This document shows positions 14,118 through 14,652 of a DNA stretch of 14,652 bases, piece after piece; the stretch's first letter is position 1; every line of letters starts with the position of its first letter. The notes under the pieces are model-generated. The model made no database searches. It had not been told where the DNA came from and worked only from the letters and a program-made list of their open reading frames with translations. Both the position numbers and the translations under genes were made by a program. Origin of the DNA: Tepidisphaeraceae bacterium. Lineage in GTDB: Bacteria > Planctomycetota > Phycisphaerae > Tepidisphaerales > Tepidisphaeraceae. The DNA lies in assembly GCA_025450555.1 (NCBI GenBank), contig JANWHF010000332.1:1-14652 (forward strand), read 5' to 3'.

Positions 14118-14652
14118 ATGGCAAAGAACGGTAAAAATCTCGTCATCGTCGAATCGCCGGCCAAGGCCAAGACCATCAATAAATACCTTGGCGACAGCTA
14201 TGTCGTGAAGGCGTCGATGGGGCACGTGCGCGATCTGCCTTCCAAGGGCATGGGCGTCGATCTCGAAACGTTCGAGCCGGAATATGAGATTCTCAAAGAC
14301 CGCGGCAAAGTGGTCGGCGAACTCAAAAAACTGGCCAAGGAGAGCGAAGAAGTCTTTCTCGCAACCGACTTGGACCGTGAGGGCGAGGCGATTGCGTGGC
14401 ATTTAAAGGAAGCCCTCGGCCTGCCGGATAAAAAGGTCCGCAGGGTGATCTTTAATGCCATCACCAAAACGGAAATCCAGAAGGCCTTCCGTAACCCGAT
14501 GCAGATCGACCAGGCCCGCGTCAATGCGCAGCAGGCCCGGCGAATTCTCGACCGGATCGTGGGTTATGAAATTTCGCCGCTGCTGTGGCGCAAGGTCGCC
14601 CGAGGTTTGAGCGCAGGCCGGGTGCAGAGCGTTGCGGTTCGCCTGGTCGTCG
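14118..14652 (+). CDS. topA: DNA topoisomerase I, N-terminal part (partial at window end)
   Basis: A type IA topoisomerase that relaxes negative supercoils, balancing gyrase. The first 178 codons are visible. MAKNGKNLVIVESPAKAKTI starts the Toprim domain with its catalytic Glu; GHVRDLPSKGMGVD follows. FLATDLDREGEAIAWHLKEA carries the D-x-D-x-E metal-binding motif. RVNAQQARRILDRIVGYEIS and RGLSAGRVQSVAVRLV begin the next domain. The active-site tyrosine region lies beyond the window. The start fits the family N-terminus exactly, but no Shine-Dalgarno site is visible; the bases before it form a GC-rich stretch (GCCCCAGCGGGGC). Confidence 0.95.
   Translation, partial: MAKNGKNLVIVESPAKAKTINKYLGDSYVVKASMGHVRDLPSKGMGVDLETFEPEYEILKDRGKVVGELKKLAKESEEVFLATDLDREGEAIAWHLKEALGLPDKKVRRVIFNAITKTEIQKAFRNPMQIDQARVNAQQARRILDRIVGYEISPLLWRKVARGLSAGRVQSVAVRLVV

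Overview
The window looks like chromosomal housekeeping DNA from a GC-rich Gram-negative bacterium. My best guess is a planctomycete (Planctomycetota, perhaps Phycisphaerae-like). The reasons are the PGFGG form of the CdsA signature, signal-peptide proteins with little similarity outside that phylum, several dispersed palindromic repeats of the AGCCGCAAGCG / TTAGCCGCGACGCG type, and many genes without a strong Shine-Dalgarno site. This assignment is an inference; no rRNA or other decisive marker is present.

Layout. The 3' end of gyrA (1-243) is followed by a hairpin and cdsA (328-1317, phosphatidate cytidylyltransferase). cdsA converges on glmS (1322-3193, minus strand) with only 4 bp between the stop codons. 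Upstream of glmS lies an AT-rich patch (about 3349-3515) that appears to be the remains of an IS481-like insertion sequence, then a possible small ORF (3556-3774). Next comes a two-gene operon: an Rrf2-family regulator with an IscR-like three-cysteine cluster (3968-4429), overlapping by 4 nt a GTP-type phosphoenolpyruvate carboxykinase gene (4426-6246). A promoter with 17-bp spacing sits just before the regulator. A 570-bp gap then holds a 101-bp CCAAG palindrome, a REP-like hairpin and a promoter/operator candidate. After it comes a translationally coupled RND efflux pair: lipoprotein adaptor (6820-8010) and HAE1-type pump (8007-11210). No outer-membrane factor is present. Two minus-strand genes for exported proteins follow: a 173-aa protein with a carboxypeptidase-regulatory-like fold and a Q/N/G-rich insert (11467-11988), and a 407-aa protein of unknown function with three repeated segments (12247-13470). 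A 647-bp gap leads to the 5' end of topA (14118 to the window edge).

Functionally most genes are independent: DNA topology (gyrA, topA), phospholipid precursor synthesis (cdsA), amino-sugar/envelope precursor synthesis (glmS), PEP/oxaloacetate interconversion under a probable Fe-S sensor (rrf2-pckG), and export (RND pair).

I did not find a convincing undescribed multi-gene system. The observations most worth checking are the Rrf2-PEPCK operon, the replacement of the P-loop cysteine of PEPCK by serine, the IS481-like relic, two families of REP-like hairpins each present more than once, and the two unusual exported proteins.
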